NCBI GenBank assembly: GCA_009773515.1
Contig: WSXX01000004.1
Coordinates: 1 to 64,000 of the forward strand
DNA: 64,000 nt
Direction: 5' to 3'
Source of the DNA: Bacteroidota bacterium
Lineage (GTDB): Bacteria > Bacteroidota > Bacteroidia > Bacteroidales > Lentimicrobiaceae
In this document: piece after piece, positions 1 to 8,718 of the stretch
Layout of the letters: every line of letters starts with the position of its first letter
Numbering within the stretch: the first letter of the stretch is position 1
Made by a program: the position numbers and the translations under genes
Notes under the pieces: model-generated
Told to the model about the DNA's origin: nothing
Database searches by the model: none
The model's input: only the letters and a program-made list of their open reading frames with translations

Positions 1-1
1 C

Positions 2-3000
2 AATAACTTTGAAGGACTCAGCAACCTTTGCGGCGCCACCGGCACAGCAATGGTAACCTGGACAGCAACCGACGATTGTGGCAACACCACAACCACCAGT
101 GCAACCTTCACCATTGTTGATGTAACTGCACCGGTATTTACTTTTGTTCCAGCTGACATGACAGTTGAATGCAGTGGCATTCAAGCAGTTCCGGTCGGAA
201 CTCCGATTGCAACCGATGTTTGCTCAGAAGAAGTTACCATCACCTATAACGGACAAACCCGCATAGACGGCGATTGTCCCGACAGCTACACTCTGATCCG
301 CACCTGGACTGCTACCGATGAATGTGGAAACAGCACCGAGGCTTCTCAGACAATAAATGTTGTTGACACAAAAGCCCCAATTATGGTTATTCCTGCCTCC
401 AATCTGACTGTTGAATGTGACGGTTCAGGTAATGAGGAAGCGTTGAACGCATGGCTGACTTCTAATGGCGGGGCTATTGCTCAGGACAATTGTGGTGATG
501 TTCATTGGAGCAACAACTTCAGCGTATTATCCAATGGGTGCGGAGCAACCGGATCAGCAACTGTAATATTTACAGCAACTGATGATTGTGGCAACTCTAA
601 AACTACCAGTGCAACCTTTACCATTGTTGATACACAAGCTCCGGAGATTATTTGTCCTCAGAATATCGTGGCTGAAACTGAACCCGGAATGTGTGGTGCA
701 TGGATTGTAGTACCGGTTCCCGTTGTTAATGATGATTGTGGTAATGTTACCCTGGTTAATAATCTAAACGGAACAGCCAATGCTACCGGCTCATTCCCAG
801 TAGGCGTAACAACCATAATATGGACTGCTACCGACGAATGCGGACATGTTTCTACATGCAGCATGACCATTACAATCAATGACAATGAAGATCCGCATAT
901 CATTTGTCCTCAGCACATAACCGTAAACAACGATCCGGGTGTATGTGAAGCATATGTAGTTGTGCCTCAGCCAATTGTTAGTGATAACTGCGAAATTCGT
1001 ACAATCACCAACACTTATACCCAGACCGATAATGCATCTGCAATTTATCCGGTTGGTACAACCATAGTTTGGTGGACTGTCGTTGATATGTCAGGTAATT
1101 CAAGCAGCTGCTTCATGAATGTTACAGTAATTGACAATGAAGCACCGGTAATTATCTGTCCTGAAAGCATTGCGGTAAATACCAATCCTGGTGTATGCGA
1201 AGCCAATGTTACTGTTCCTCAGCCTGAGGTATCTGACAACTGCGGAATTGCAAGTGTTGTCAACAGCTATAACGGAACAGCTGATGCAAGCGGCATCTAT
1301 CCTGTCGGTATTACTACCATAAACTGGATTGTTACCGATATCCACGGTCTGACAGCAGAATGCAGCATGACCGTTACTGTAACTGATAACGAAGCACCGG
1401 TTATTATCTGTCCTGAAAGCATTGCGGTAAATACCGATCCTGGTGTATGCGAAGCCAATGTTACTGTTCCTCAGCCAGAGGTATCAGACAACTGTGGAAT
1501 AGCAAGCATTGTTAACAGCTTTAATGGAACAGCTGATGCAAGCGGCATCTATCCGGAGGGTATCACCACCATAACCTGGATAGTAACAGATATACACGGA
1601 CTTACTGCTGAATGCACTATGACCGTTACTGTTACCGATAACGAAGCTCCGGTTATTATTTGTCCTGAGAATTTAGCAGTGAATACCGATCCTGGAGTTT
1701 GTGAAGCTTACGTTACAGTTCCTCAGCCAGAAGTTTCTGACAATTGCGGCATAGAAAGCGTTGTAAATAGTTATAACGGAAGTGCAGATGCAAGCGGAGT
1801 TTATCCGGTTGGAATAACAAACATTTCATGGACAGTAACCGATATTCATGGACTCACTGCAATCTGTGAGATGACTGTTGCTGTTACCGATAATGAACTT
1901 CCAGTAATAGAATGTCCTGAGGATATTACAGTTACTGCAGGTTCTGATTGTAATGCGATGGTTGAAATTCCTGAGCCAGTTGTTTCTGATAATTGCGGCA
2001 TTGAAAATGTAATTAACAGTTTCAACGGAAGCGGAAATGCAAGTGGAATTTACCCGGTAGGCGTGCACAATATCGCATGGACTGTTACTGACATTCACGG
2101 AAATACTGCTGTATGTGAAATGCAGGTGACTGTAGTTGCAGGACCAGTAGCAGTTGATGATTATGCAACTACCGACATGAATATGCCTGTAAGTATTGCC
2201 GTTCTCATCAACGATACTGACTGCGATAACAACATTAATCCTACAACTGTTACTGTCATCAGTAATCCTGCAAATGGTTTCACAATGGTAGATTCTCAGA
2301 GCGGAAGCATACTTTATACCCCGAACGCCGGATTCTTTGGTACCGATGTATTTGTCTACAGTGTTTGCGATTTAAGCGGATTGTGCGATGAAGCCAACGT
2401 AACCATCACCATTGAAGGCGAAGATCCTCCATTGCCAATCTACCTTGTTGCAGTAAACGACAGAGATACTACGCTTGTCAATACAGCTCGTCTGGTTATA
2501 AATCTGGCCAACGACCACATACCTGCCGGAGTAGATGCTGCAATAGAGATTCTTGTACCTCCTTCAAACGGAAGCCTTGAATTGCATGGTGATATGACCG
2601 TAACTTACACTCCTGATCTTGATTTCTCAGGAACTGATGAATTCACTTACGTCCTCTATTGTATTGATGGAGTTGCAATCTCTGACACAGCAAAATCAGT
2701 AATAGTTATTGTTCCTGATGATGGCCGTGAAGGTATTGTAATCTACAATGGTATAACACCAAACGGAGATGGTAGAAACGATACCTGGATCATTGATGGT
2801 ATTGAAGAGTATCCTGACAACGAACTATTGTTATTTAATCGCTGGAGCGATCAGATAAGAGAGTTCACAGGTTACAACAACAGCAGTGTAGTATGGGATG
2901 GAACCAACCAATTCGGAAAGAAACTTCCTGATGGCACTTACTACTACATACTGAAAATAAGGTCATTGAATGAAATATACACCGGATGGGTTATCATTCA

Positions 3001-3016
3001 TGGCAGTAACAACTAA
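2..3016 (+). CDS. HYR-repeat surface protein with gliding-motility C-terminal domain (type IX cargo), 5' end outside the window
   Basis: The frame is open from base 2, and the residues before the first ATG at 50 match a later repeat (NNF..L..LCGATGTA against NNF..L..GCGATGSA), so the gene starts left of the window. About 1004 residues are visible. Order: Cys-containing modules with the signature TATDDCGN; six HYR-type modules of exactly 84 residues; two Ig/cadherin-like modules with the VAVDDYATT and FxGTDxFxY signatures (about residues 715-905); and a C-terminal domain with NGITPNGDGRNDTW and DGTYYYILKI, typical of the CHU_C/TIGR04131 type IX sorting domain. Such domains direct export through the type IX system and often surface anchoring. 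The next two genes encode likely partners. The role is probably adhesion, but no ligand can be named. Family assignment is firm; function is inferred. Confidence 0.9.
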   Translation, partial: NNFEGLSNLCGATGTAMVTWTATDDCGNTTTTSATFTIVDVTAPVFTFVPADMTVECSGIQAVPVGTPIATDVCSEEVTITYNGQTRIDGDCPDSYTLIRTWTATDECGNSTEASQTINVVDTKAPIMVIPASNLTVECDGSGNEEALNAWLTSNGGAIAQDNCGDVHWSNNFSVLSNGCGATGSATVIFTATDDCGNSKTTSATFTIVDTQAPEIICPQNIVAETEPGMCGAWIVVPVPVVNDDCGNVTLVNNLNGTANATGSFPVGVTTIIWTATDECGHVSTCSMTITINDNEDPHIICPQHITVNNDPGVCEAYVVVPQPIVSDNCEIRTITNTYTQTDNASAIYPVGTTIVWWTVVDMSGNSSSCFMNVTVIDNEAPVIICPESIAVNTNPGVCEANVTVPQPEVSDNCGIASVVNSYNGTADASGIYPVGITTINWIVTDIHGLTAECSMTVTVTDNEAPVIICPESIAVNTDPGVCEANVTVPQPEVSDNCGIASIVNSFNGTADASGIYPEGITTITWIVTDIHGLTAECTMTVTVTDNEAPVIICPENLAVNTDPGVCEAYVTVPQPEVSDNCGIESVVNSYNGSADASGVYPVGITNISWTVTDIHGLTAICEMTVAVTDNELPVIECPEDITVTAGSDCNAMVEIPEPVVSDNCGIENVINSFNGSGNASGIYPVGVHNIAWTVTDIHGNTAVCEMQVTVVAGPVAVDDYATTDMNMPVSIAVLINDTDCDNNINPTTVTVISNPANGFTMVDSQSGSILYTPNAGFFGTDVFVYSVCDLSGLCDEANVTITIEGEDPPLPIYLVAVNDRDTTLVNTARLVINLANDHIPAGVDAAIEILVPPSNGSLELHGDMTVTYTPDLDFSGTDEFTYVLYCIDGVAISDTAKSVIVIVPDDGREGIVIYNGITPNGDGRNDTWIIDGIEEYPDNELLLFNRWSDQIREFTGYNNSSVVWDGTNQFGKKLPDGTYYYILKIRSLNEIYTGWVIIHGSNN
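629..2140 (+). repeat. Six in-frame HYR repeats, exactly 252 bp each
   Basis: Units begin at 629, 881, 1133, 1385, 1637 and 1889 and end at 2140, with no length variation. Each unit opens with D(T/N)xxPxIxCP and contains a conserved C, DNCG or DDCG, and a late Cys before M.V.V. Units 3 and 4 (1133 and 1385) are almost identical in DNA over their first 100 bases, which suggests recent duplication or gene conversion. This is protein-coding repetition, not a CRISPR array. Confidence 0.92.
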
Positions 3017-3027
3017 ATAACAGGGAG

Positions 3028-3067
3028 TCCGGCTGATAAGGCGAATATATCAACCTTATCAGCCGGA
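3028..3067. terminator. Perfect 14-bp inverted repeat between the cargo gene and porP
   Basis: TCCGGCTGATAAGG at 3028-3041 pairs perfectly with CCTTATCAGCCGGA at 3054-3067 around a 12-base loop, starting 11 bases after the stop codon of the surface-protein gene. No T-run follows. It may therefore be an mRNA 3' stabiliser or a leaky attenuator that sets cargo-to-partner ratio rather than a full terminator. Confidence 0.6.
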
Positions 3068-3129
3068 AGTTTCCAGGAAACAAAATCTACCCATTGAAAA
3101 GAATCAAGAAACCTATAACAGCCAACACA

Positions 3130-4077
3130 ATGAAAAAGTCAATCATCATCATCGGACTGTTCCTGCTGACCATAGCTGCTTCTGCACAACGCGATGCCTT
3201 GTATAGCCAGTTTATGTTTAACAGGCTGGTAATAAACCCTGCCTATTCAGGTAGCCGGGATGTACTTACCATGACCCTGCTTAATCGCTACCAATGGGTC
3301 GGCTTTGGCGATGGAGCCCCCCGAACATTTACATTCAGTGCTCACTCGCCTTTGCGGAATGAAAATGTAGCATTGGGAATGTACGTATATGCTGATCAGA
3401 CAGGTCCTTTCACCGATGTTGGGTTTATGGGAAACTATGCATACCGCGTAAGGTTGCTTAATGGAATTCTGTCTCTCGGACTTCAGGCTGGATTTAATCA
3501 GGTAAATGTAGATTGGGATGCTTTAGAAATGCGTGATGGAGATGATCCTGTCAGCTTAAGCCGACCCAAGAATAAATTTCAGCCAGATGCAAACTTTGGA
3601 ATTTACTACTATACAAAATCATACTATTTGGGGGTTTCATCAAAACAATTGTTTGAGAGCCAGTATGGTAAAGTTGATTTCGAAGATGGGCTCAGTGCCT
3701 ATGCAACCCTGGCTCGTCATTTTTACGGAATCGCCGGTGCAGCTATTCCATTGACAGACAACATTGTTTTTCGCCCCGGCTTAATGTTTAAGTACACCGA
3801 AAGTGCACCACTTAATGTTGACATCAATGCAAGTTTCCTTTTCAACGATGTTTTCTGGCTTGGTGCTTCATACCGCACAAATCGCAATGCCATAACCAGC
3901 AAAAATGCCCTCGTTTTTATGATTGAGTTGAATCTTAGCCAGAACTGGAGACTCGGTTATTCTTACGACACCTACCTTACCGAAATGAAAACCCATCAAC
4001 AGGGATCTCATGAGATTATGATTTCACATGATATCAACCTGTTTAAGCCAAGGATGTTAACACCAAGGTATTTCTAG
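3130..4077 (+). CDS. PorP/SprF family type IX secretion outer-membrane protein
   Basis: The protein is 315 residues from the ATG at 3130. That start places a clean signal peptide (MKKSIIIIGLFLLTIAASAQ) at the N terminus; an in-frame TTG at 3094 would add 12 charged residues in front and is less likely. The mature N terminus RDALYSQFMFNRLVINPAYSGSR and the later YLGVSS and LGYSYD motifs are typical of the PorP/SprF family, predicted outer-membrane barrels. Family knowledge: SprF-like proteins are needed for secretion or surface attachment of a neighbouring CHU_C-type cargo, and PorP links to the PorK/PorN ring. The position directly after a CHU_C cargo gene fits a dedicated partner. Which of these roles applies is inferred. 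Confidence 0.88.
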   Translation: MKKSIIIIGLFLLTIAASAQRDALYSQFMFNRLVINPAYSGSRDVLTMTLLNRYQWVGFGDGAPRTFTFSAHSPLRNENVALGMYVYADQTGPFTDVGFMGNYAYRVRLLNGILSLGLQAGFNQVNVDWDALEMRDGDDPVSLSRPKNKFQPDANFGIYYYTKSYYLGVSSKQLFESQYGKVDFEDGLSAYATLARHFYGIAGAAIPLTDNIVFRPGLMFKYTESAPLNVDINASFLFNDVFWLGASYRTNRNAITSKNALVFMIELNLSQNWRLGYSYDTYLTEMKTHQQGSHEIMISHDINLFKPRMLTPRYF

Positions 4078-4122
4078 GTGTCCTGAAAATGATCTTGTTA
4101 TTAGATTTTAAAGACTAAAATT

Positions 4123-6174
4123 ATGAGAACAAAGTATGTACTTTTTTTGATTGTTGCTTTAATGCTTGGAGGAACTAAGGGGTTTGCTCAGAAAGCCAAA
4201 GCCGACAGATTATTTACATCGTTTAATTATACCAAAGCGATCCCTTATTACGAAAAGGTTGCTGCAAAAAATAACCGGCATTCGGCATATGCCATGCAAC
4301 GCCTTGGTGATTGCCACAGGTTGTCAGGCAATTTTGAAGAATCTGCACGTTGGTATAGCAATGCTTCGGTTATTGATACTACCAATGCCGATCTCTTTTT
4401 TAACTATGCTCAGAGTCTGAGAAGCATTGGTAAATATGAAGAGGCTGCCGAACAGTTTCTGAAATATGCTGCTTTAAAGCCTGATGACCCAAGGGGTGAG
4501 CTTTTTGCAAGATACAGCCGCGAAGTTAATAAATGGTCTGAGCCAGAATTTGATTATGAGCTCATTAATGCTGAAACGATAAATACAAGTTATGCCGATT
4601 TCTCACCTGTTTATGGAAAGGACGGAGTTATATTTACAAGTGACCGTATGGCACGGACAGGTGAGAAACGATATGGCTGGACAGGAGCTTATTACCTCGA
4701 TCTGTTTTATTCGCCCCTCAAAAAAGAGGAAGGTAAAGATTTTTCCGAGCCTGGAACTCCATCATTATATTCTGCAGGGCTTAGTCAGGCATTTCATGAT
4801 GGTCCGGCAACTTTTTCATCTGATTTCAGTACAGTTTATTTTACAAGGGTAACACGAAAAATCGGCGAAATTGATTCTTCCCGATATTATACCAATAAGC
4901 TGAAAATATATTCAAGCAAGTACCTTGAAGAAAATAAATGGAGCGAGCCGGAACCTTTTTTTCTCAATAGTGATTCCTATTCAGTTGGTCATCCTGCGCT
5001 GACAGCTGACGGAAAAACCCTTTACTTTGTTTCAGATATGCCTGGCGGACAAGGCGGTACTGATATTTATAAGGTCAATAAAACTGAAGAAGGTTGGGGC
5101 CCTGCCGAAAATCTGGGATCAGTCATCAATACATTTGGAAATGAAATGTTTCCATACATCCACAAAGACAAAGTTTTATATTTTTCATCTGACGGTCACC
5201 CTGGCCTCGGTAGCCTCGATGTTTTTACAGCAAGTATTGATGGCAGTGATTATGGTAAACCCGAAAACATGAAAGCTCCGGTTAACTCTCCGGCCGATGA
5301 TTTTGGAATTGTTATCAATGAAAATGACAAGGAAGGTATGATCAGCTCCAATCGCCCTGTCGGCAAGGGAGATGATGATATTTATATGATTTCCATCAAG
5401 GAAAGACTTCCTGATTCAGTCCTGATTTCAGGATATGTGAAAGATCGCGAAACTCTTGAAGTGCTCAGAAACAGTACCGTTTTTGCATGGAATATGCAAA
5501 CCGGCGAAATAGTTGTTCTTAAAACAGATGATAAAGGCTATTATGAGATCTGGGCCAAACGGGGATCTTCTTTTACCATGAAAGGTATGAAAAACGGATT
5601 TTCTCCCGATTGCCTGAATCTGGTTCTTGATCCAAATGTTAAAGCAACCACCGCAGTGAACCGCGATCTGTTGCTTGGAAAATACAAAGTGGATCAGATA
5701 TTCCGCCTGGAAAACATTTATTATGATTTTGATAAATGGAATATACGCGCCGATGCTTCTGTTGAGCTGGATAAAGTTGTTGAATTCCTCAATGAGAATC
5801 CCGATATTATCGTTGAACTAGGTTCGCATACCGATTCCAGAGGTAGTTTTAAGTACAACGAACGTTTATCGGAACGCAGAGCACAATCAGCAGTTGATTA
5901 CATCGTATTAAATGGTATTTCAAACAAGCGGATTACTGCTAAAGGATACGGCGAAAATCAGCTCGTTAATCGTTGTTCCGATGGTGTTAAATGTTCTGAC
6001 CAGGAACATCAGGATAACCGCCGTACAGAAGTTAAAATAACCGGTGTGATTGAGTCAGATGATGCCAAAGCCGAACAACCTCTCGATGTGTTTAAGAAAG
6101 GTCAGAAGTTAGGTATCTCAGAGTTTAAAGCAGATTTCTTCAGTATTTGTGAAGATTCACAAAAACCTCTGTAA
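4123..6174 (+). CDS. PorE-like protein: TPR, PD40 propeller, carboxypeptidase-regulatory and OmpA domains
   Basis: The protein is 683 residues and starts with a signal peptide ending near GFAQ. Domains: TPR-type helices (about 25-140, with ADLFFNYAQSLRSIGKYEEAAEQF); PD40/WD40-like propeller strands (about 150-425, with repeated LYFxSD and GxDIY motifs); a CarboxypepD_reg-like beta sandwich (about 435-515); and an OmpA peptidoglycan-binding domain (about 527-640, with YYDFDKWNIR, SHTDSRG, and NRRTEVKITG). This order matches PorE of Porphyromonas (PG1058), a periplasmic type IX component that binds peptidoglycan. It lies 45 bp after porP and is probably cotranscribed. Many Bacteroidota carry several paralogues, so this may be a cargo-specific copy rather than the core PorE. 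Confidence 0.85.
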   Translation: MRTKYVLFLIVALMLGGTKGFAQKAKADRLFTSFNYTKAIPYYEKVAAKNNRHSAYAMQRLGDCHRLSGNFEESARWYSNASVIDTTNADLFFNYAQSLRSIGKYEEAAEQFLKYAALKPDDPRGELFARYSREVNKWSEPEFDYELINAETINTSYADFSPVYGKDGVIFTSDRMARTGEKRYGWTGAYYLDLFYSPLKKEEGKDFSEPGTPSLYSAGLSQAFHDGPATFSSDFSTVYFTRVTRKIGEIDSSRYYTNKLKIYSSKYLEENKWSEPEPFFLNSDSYSVGHPALTADGKTLYFVSDMPGGQGGTDIYKVNKTEEGWGPAENLGSVINTFGNEMFPYIHKDKVLYFSSDGHPGLGSLDVFTASIDGSDYGKPENMKAPVNSPADDFGIVINENDKEGMISSNRPVGKGDDDIYMISIKERLPDSVLISGYVKDRETLEVLRNSTVFAWNMQTGEIVVLKTDDKGYYEIWAKRGSSFTMKGMKNGFSPDCLNLVLDPNVKATTAVNRDLLLGKYKVDQIFRLENIYYDFDKWNIRADASVELDKVVEFLNENPDIIVELGSHTDSRGSFKYNERLSERRAQSAVDYIVLNGISNKRITAKGYGENQLVNRCSDGVKCSDQEHQDNRRTEVKITGVIESDDAKAEQPLDVFKKGQKLGISEFKADFFSICEDSQKPL

Positions 6175-6650
6175 TTGTGATGATTATTGAACTATTTGTT
6201 AAGTCAAATGTTTGTTATTCATTAGTTTAGTTTTGCCCCCTTAGTTTCCTTTATATTTGTTTTCCCGCAGCAGGGTCTGATTTCAGGCTCTGCTGCCATT
6301 TTATGCACTTTTGTGCTGCACTTTCCTTAATATCAGGTTATTTGATAAAGCCAGTGTAAGTATAGTTCTGATCAATTTTCTGAAGTATTTACAGGAACAG
6401 TTTTCAAGGGATTTGATCTTTCGTATAGTTCTCAGAGTAATGCCACTATTGCTATGCTCAGGCAAAAGAATCAGCAAAATAGTGGTTTGTAATAGCAAAC
6501 CTCATGCAGTGATATTCTCATTTCTAACAGGGCATCATAGAAATTATATATAAATGCTCTGGAAGATTTTTATTAACTCACGGCTTACCCTCCCTGATTT
6601 TACAGGTTCTGGAATAGGAACTAATTATTTTTTGAGTAGGGGGGGAAATA
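6175..6650. other. Intergenic region with no recognisable gene
   Basis: About 475 bp between the PorE-like gene and the tonB terminator. It holds one hairpin (6267-6296). Short open frames on both strands (6301-6498 minus, 6311-6553 plus) overlap each other and lack recognisable protein features. I see no tRNA, small-RNA or mobile-element signature. Confidence 0.5.
6267..6296 (+). terminator. Probable terminator of the porP-porE-like unit
   Basis: GCAGCAG (6267-6273) pairs with CTGCTGC (6290-6296), followed by the short T-rich stretch CATTTTATG. It lies 92 bp after the stop codon at 6174. The T-tract is weak, so this is moderate evidence. Confidence 0.45.
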
Positions 6651-6680
6651 AAAAAGCCCGAAAATTAATTTCGGGCTTTT
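6651..6680 (-). terminator. Bidirectional rho-independent terminator downstream of tonB
   Basis: AAAAGCCCGAAA and TTTCGGGCTTTT flank an ATTAA loop, giving a 12-bp stem with A/T tails on both sides. It sits 19 bp past the stop codon of the minus-strand tonB gene. Confidence 0.9.
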
Positions 6681-6698
6681 CGTCAGCATAAATTTTTA

Positions 6699-7382
6699 TT
6701 AACCTGCCAATGTGAACTTGATAGGCATGTTAAACTGCACGCGAACTGGTTTTCCCCTTTGTTTTCCGGGACTCCATTTCGGCATGGCTTTTATAACACG
6801 AATGGCCTCTTCATCGCATCCTCCGCCAATTCCACGAAGAACCCTTACATCGGTAACAGCACCATCGCGTTCAACAACAAAAGTTACGTAAACTGTACCC
6901 TGAATGCTGCTTTCGCGGGCCATTTGGGGATACTTAATGTTGTTTGTTAAGAAACGGATACGGGCTTCGTCTCCACCAGGAAAACTGGGAGAAGTTTCAA
7001 CAACCGTAAAAATCTCTGCTTCTGCTACTTCTTCCTCTTCAGTAACTGCAGGAGGCACATAAGTAGGAATTTCAGTCAGTTGATTGGCTTCGGCATCGAT
7101 CATAAAATCATCCTCAACTTCAACATCATCCTGAACAATGTTGATAAGTGTTGTAGTTGGAGGAGGAGCCGGAGGTGGAGGAGGTTTGTTCTGTTGTGTT
7201 ATTTCAATGAGATCATCCTCAACAGCTTCAGCTGTGCGACCGGTCATATCAAACTGAACTTTGTCGTACGACTTCCATTCAAAGGCTACAAGCATAGCAG
7301 AAAGGGCAATAATCAGTCCGATCTGAACATAAAGCCCACGCTTTTTTTCGAGGTCAGCTTTCGGGGTTTTCTTTGCTTCCAT
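6699..7382 (-). CDS. tonB: Energy transducer TonB
   Basis: The protein is 227 residues from the ATG at 7382, which directly precedes EAKKTPKADLEKKRGLYVQ; an upstream in-frame ATG at 7421 is less likely. Order: short basic cytoplasmic tail; one membrane helix (IGLIIALSAMLVAFEW); a proline-rich periplasmic linker (KPPPPPAPPP); an acidic stretch; and a C-terminal TonB domain (about 140-227) with YPQMARESSIQGTVYVTF and the late motif VRVQFNMPIKF. It passes proton-motive-force energy from ExbB/ExbD to TonB-dependent receptors such as the two in this window. It follows the vanZ-like gene with a 77-bp gap. exbBD are not in the window. Confidence 0.93.
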   Translation of the reverse strand: MEAKKTPKADLEKKRGLYVQIGLIIALSAMLVAFEWKSYDKVQFDMTGRTAEAVEDDLIEITQQNKPPPPPAPPPTTTLINIVQDDVEVEDDFMIDAEANQLTEIPTYVPPAVTEEEEVAEAEIFTVVETSPSFPGGDEARIRFLTNNIKYPQMARESSIQGTVYVTFVVERDGAVTDVRVLRGIGGGCDEEAIRVIKAMPKWSPGKQRGKPVRVQFNMPIKFTLAG

Positions 7383-7459
7383 ATGGTTACTGATAATTTT
7401 TTTGCAAAAAATCTGCCTCAATGGCAGACCGCTAAATTAAATAATTTTTTCATTGGTTT

Positions 7460-7885
7460 TTACTTTTTCCATTTTTTAATATCTGGAAAGGTAAAAAGCA
7501 GAAAACCAGTGATTATGCATGCGAAATTGGCAATAAAATCATAAAGATTGCCATCTCGTTTTATCGGTAGTTGCCACTGTAATAATTCTGTTATTGCTGC
7601 AACTACAATGCTGAACACAGCAACTATCACATTAAGATAACGTCTGTTGTATTTGAAATATTGCTTTTCGAGACCTGATAGCAACAAATAACTCAATCCG
7701 GCAAACAAACAGATATGAATAAGTTTATCGGCTGAAAACAGACTCCATAAACCAGAGACTTTCGGAAAATAATTGCCCGGGAGCAGGGTTAAGATGAAAA
7801 TTCCCCCTAGCCACACAAATGCAGGCCAAAGATTTCTGACTAATTGTGGAATTACAGAAGCAGTACTTTTATTCCTTTCAGGCAC
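7460..7885 (-). CDS. VanZ-family membrane protein
   Basis: About 141 residues if started at the GTG at 7885, which overlaps the last 8 bases of gcvH (GTGCCTGA); in-frame starts at 7912 or 7927 lie deeper inside gcvH. Four hydrophobic segments are visible: FVWLGGIFILTLLPG, LIHICLFAGLSYLLL, VIVAVFSIVVAAITELLQ and FIANFACIITGFLLF. The DKLIH motif, the acidic ITELLQ motif, and the NLYDFIANFAC motif are typical of VanZ-like proteins. The biochemical role of most chromosomal members is unknown. The overlap suggests translational coupling to gcvH. The start codon is the uncertain point. Confidence 0.78.
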   Translation of the reverse strand: MPERNKSTASVIPQLVRNLWPAFVWLGGIFILTLLPGNYFPKVSGLWSLFSADKLIHICLFAGLSYLLLSGLEKQYFKYNRRYLNVIVAVFSIVVAAITELLQWQLPIKRDGNLYDFIANFACIITGFLLFTFPDIKKWKK

Positions 7886-8258
7886 CGATAAGTTCACCGT
7901 ATTCAGCAGCATCCAGAAGACTGTCAAATTCTGCAGGATTGCTCATCTTAACTTTTACAATCCAGCCTTCTCCGTATGGATCTTTGTTAATCTGCTCCGG
8001 TGCGTCGTTCAGGCTTTCGTTGAACTCCAGAATTTCTCCTGAAACCGGCAGATAAAGGTCGCTAACCGTTTTAACTGCTTCAATTGTTCCGAATGTTTCT
8101 CCCGCTTCAAGGGTTTCACCAACAGTTTCTACTTCAACAAAAACAATGTCACCCAACTCTGATTGAGCGTGTTCGGTTACACCAATCAGCGCGATTTCAC
8201 CTTCTGCTTTAATCCATTCGTGTTCTTTTGTGTACCTGAGGTTGCCTGGAATGTTCAT
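7878..8258 (-). CDS. gcvH: Glycine cleavage system H protein
   Basis: The protein is 126 residues, the normal length for the family. The N terminus YTKEHEWIK and the lipoylation motif GTIEAVKTVSDLYLPVSGEI are present, with Lys63 the expected lipoyl-carrying residue. The C-terminal GEGWIVKVK is also typical. H protein shuttles the aminomethyl group between the P, T and L proteins during glycine decarboxylation and can take part in lipoate distribution. None of gcvP, gcvT or lpd is nearby. It heads a gcvH-vanZ-like-tonB unit with its own promoter. Confidence 0.97.
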   Translation of the reverse strand: MNIPGNLRYTKEHEWIKAEGEIALIGVTEHAQSELGDIVFVEVETVGETLEAGETFGTIEAVKTVSDLYLPVSGEILEFNESLNDAPEQINKDPYGEGWIVKVKMSNPAEFDSLLDAAEYGELIGA

Positions 8259-8293
8259 GATATAAAGTTTTTAAAATGTTTCGGTTAAGGCAC

Positions 8294-8323
8294 CAAAATT
8301 AGTAAAACCCTTGTGATTTCAAA
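8294..8323 (-). promoter_or_regulatory. Bacteroidota-type promoter for gcvH
   Basis: On the minus strand TTTG (8323-8320) and TAATTTTG (8301-8294) are separated by 18 bp. This fits the -33 TTTG / -7 TAnnTTTG consensus of primary-sigma promoters in Bacteroidota. The -7 element lies 35 bp upstream of the gcvH ATG. Confidence 0.7.
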
Positions 8324-8390
8324 CGAAATTGCGAATTAATTATCAATGTCGTTTGGTTAAGACCCCGAATGTAATATAAAATGAAAAAGT

Positions 8391-8465
8391 ATCCTTCGAC
8401 TTCCCTTCGACAGGCTCAGGGCAGGCTGCTCAGGATGACTGTAAGTCTAAGTACCGCACGTGCGG
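8391..8465. repeat. Palindromic intergenic repeat fragments
   Basis: In the 460-bp gap between gcvH and parA, CCTTCGAC appears twice near 8393-8411, followed by CAGGCTCAGGGCAGGC and CTCAGGATGAC (to 8439). The ends are loosely inverted. Wording of this kind (CATCCTGAGC...GTCGAAGG on the other strand) recurs as dispersed intergenic repeats in many environmental genomes. A separate perfect 12-bp palindrome CCGCACGTGCGG lies at 8454-8465. The rest of the gap (8466-8718) shows nothing recognisable. Confidence 0.5.
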
Positions 8466-8718
8466 GAAAGACAAAAATTCTTAATTAAACCACATTGAAT
8501 TAATTATCAATATGATTATGATGTGAATGGAAACCATTACTGTGGTTACAATAGCTATTAAATTTTGCTGTTCCGGGAACTGTATATCCGATGTTTCTTT
8601 ACCAAGCTGCAGGTATCGCTGATCTGAATAAAATTCACTACTTTTACCAATGAGCTCAGCGATAAGGGTTAAGCATAAATAACGCCAGAGTCAGAAACAA
8701 CCTTCATATTTTGTTTTT

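Noticed and set aside
629-2140. CRISPR-like or non-coding periodic repeat
   Set aside because: The period is 252 bp, in frame, and encodes diverging HYR modules.
6301-6553. Overlapping short open frames on both strands in the gap after the PorE-like gene
   Set aside because: They mirror each other, lack signal, domain or composition evidence, and lie in ordinary AT-rich intergenic DNA.
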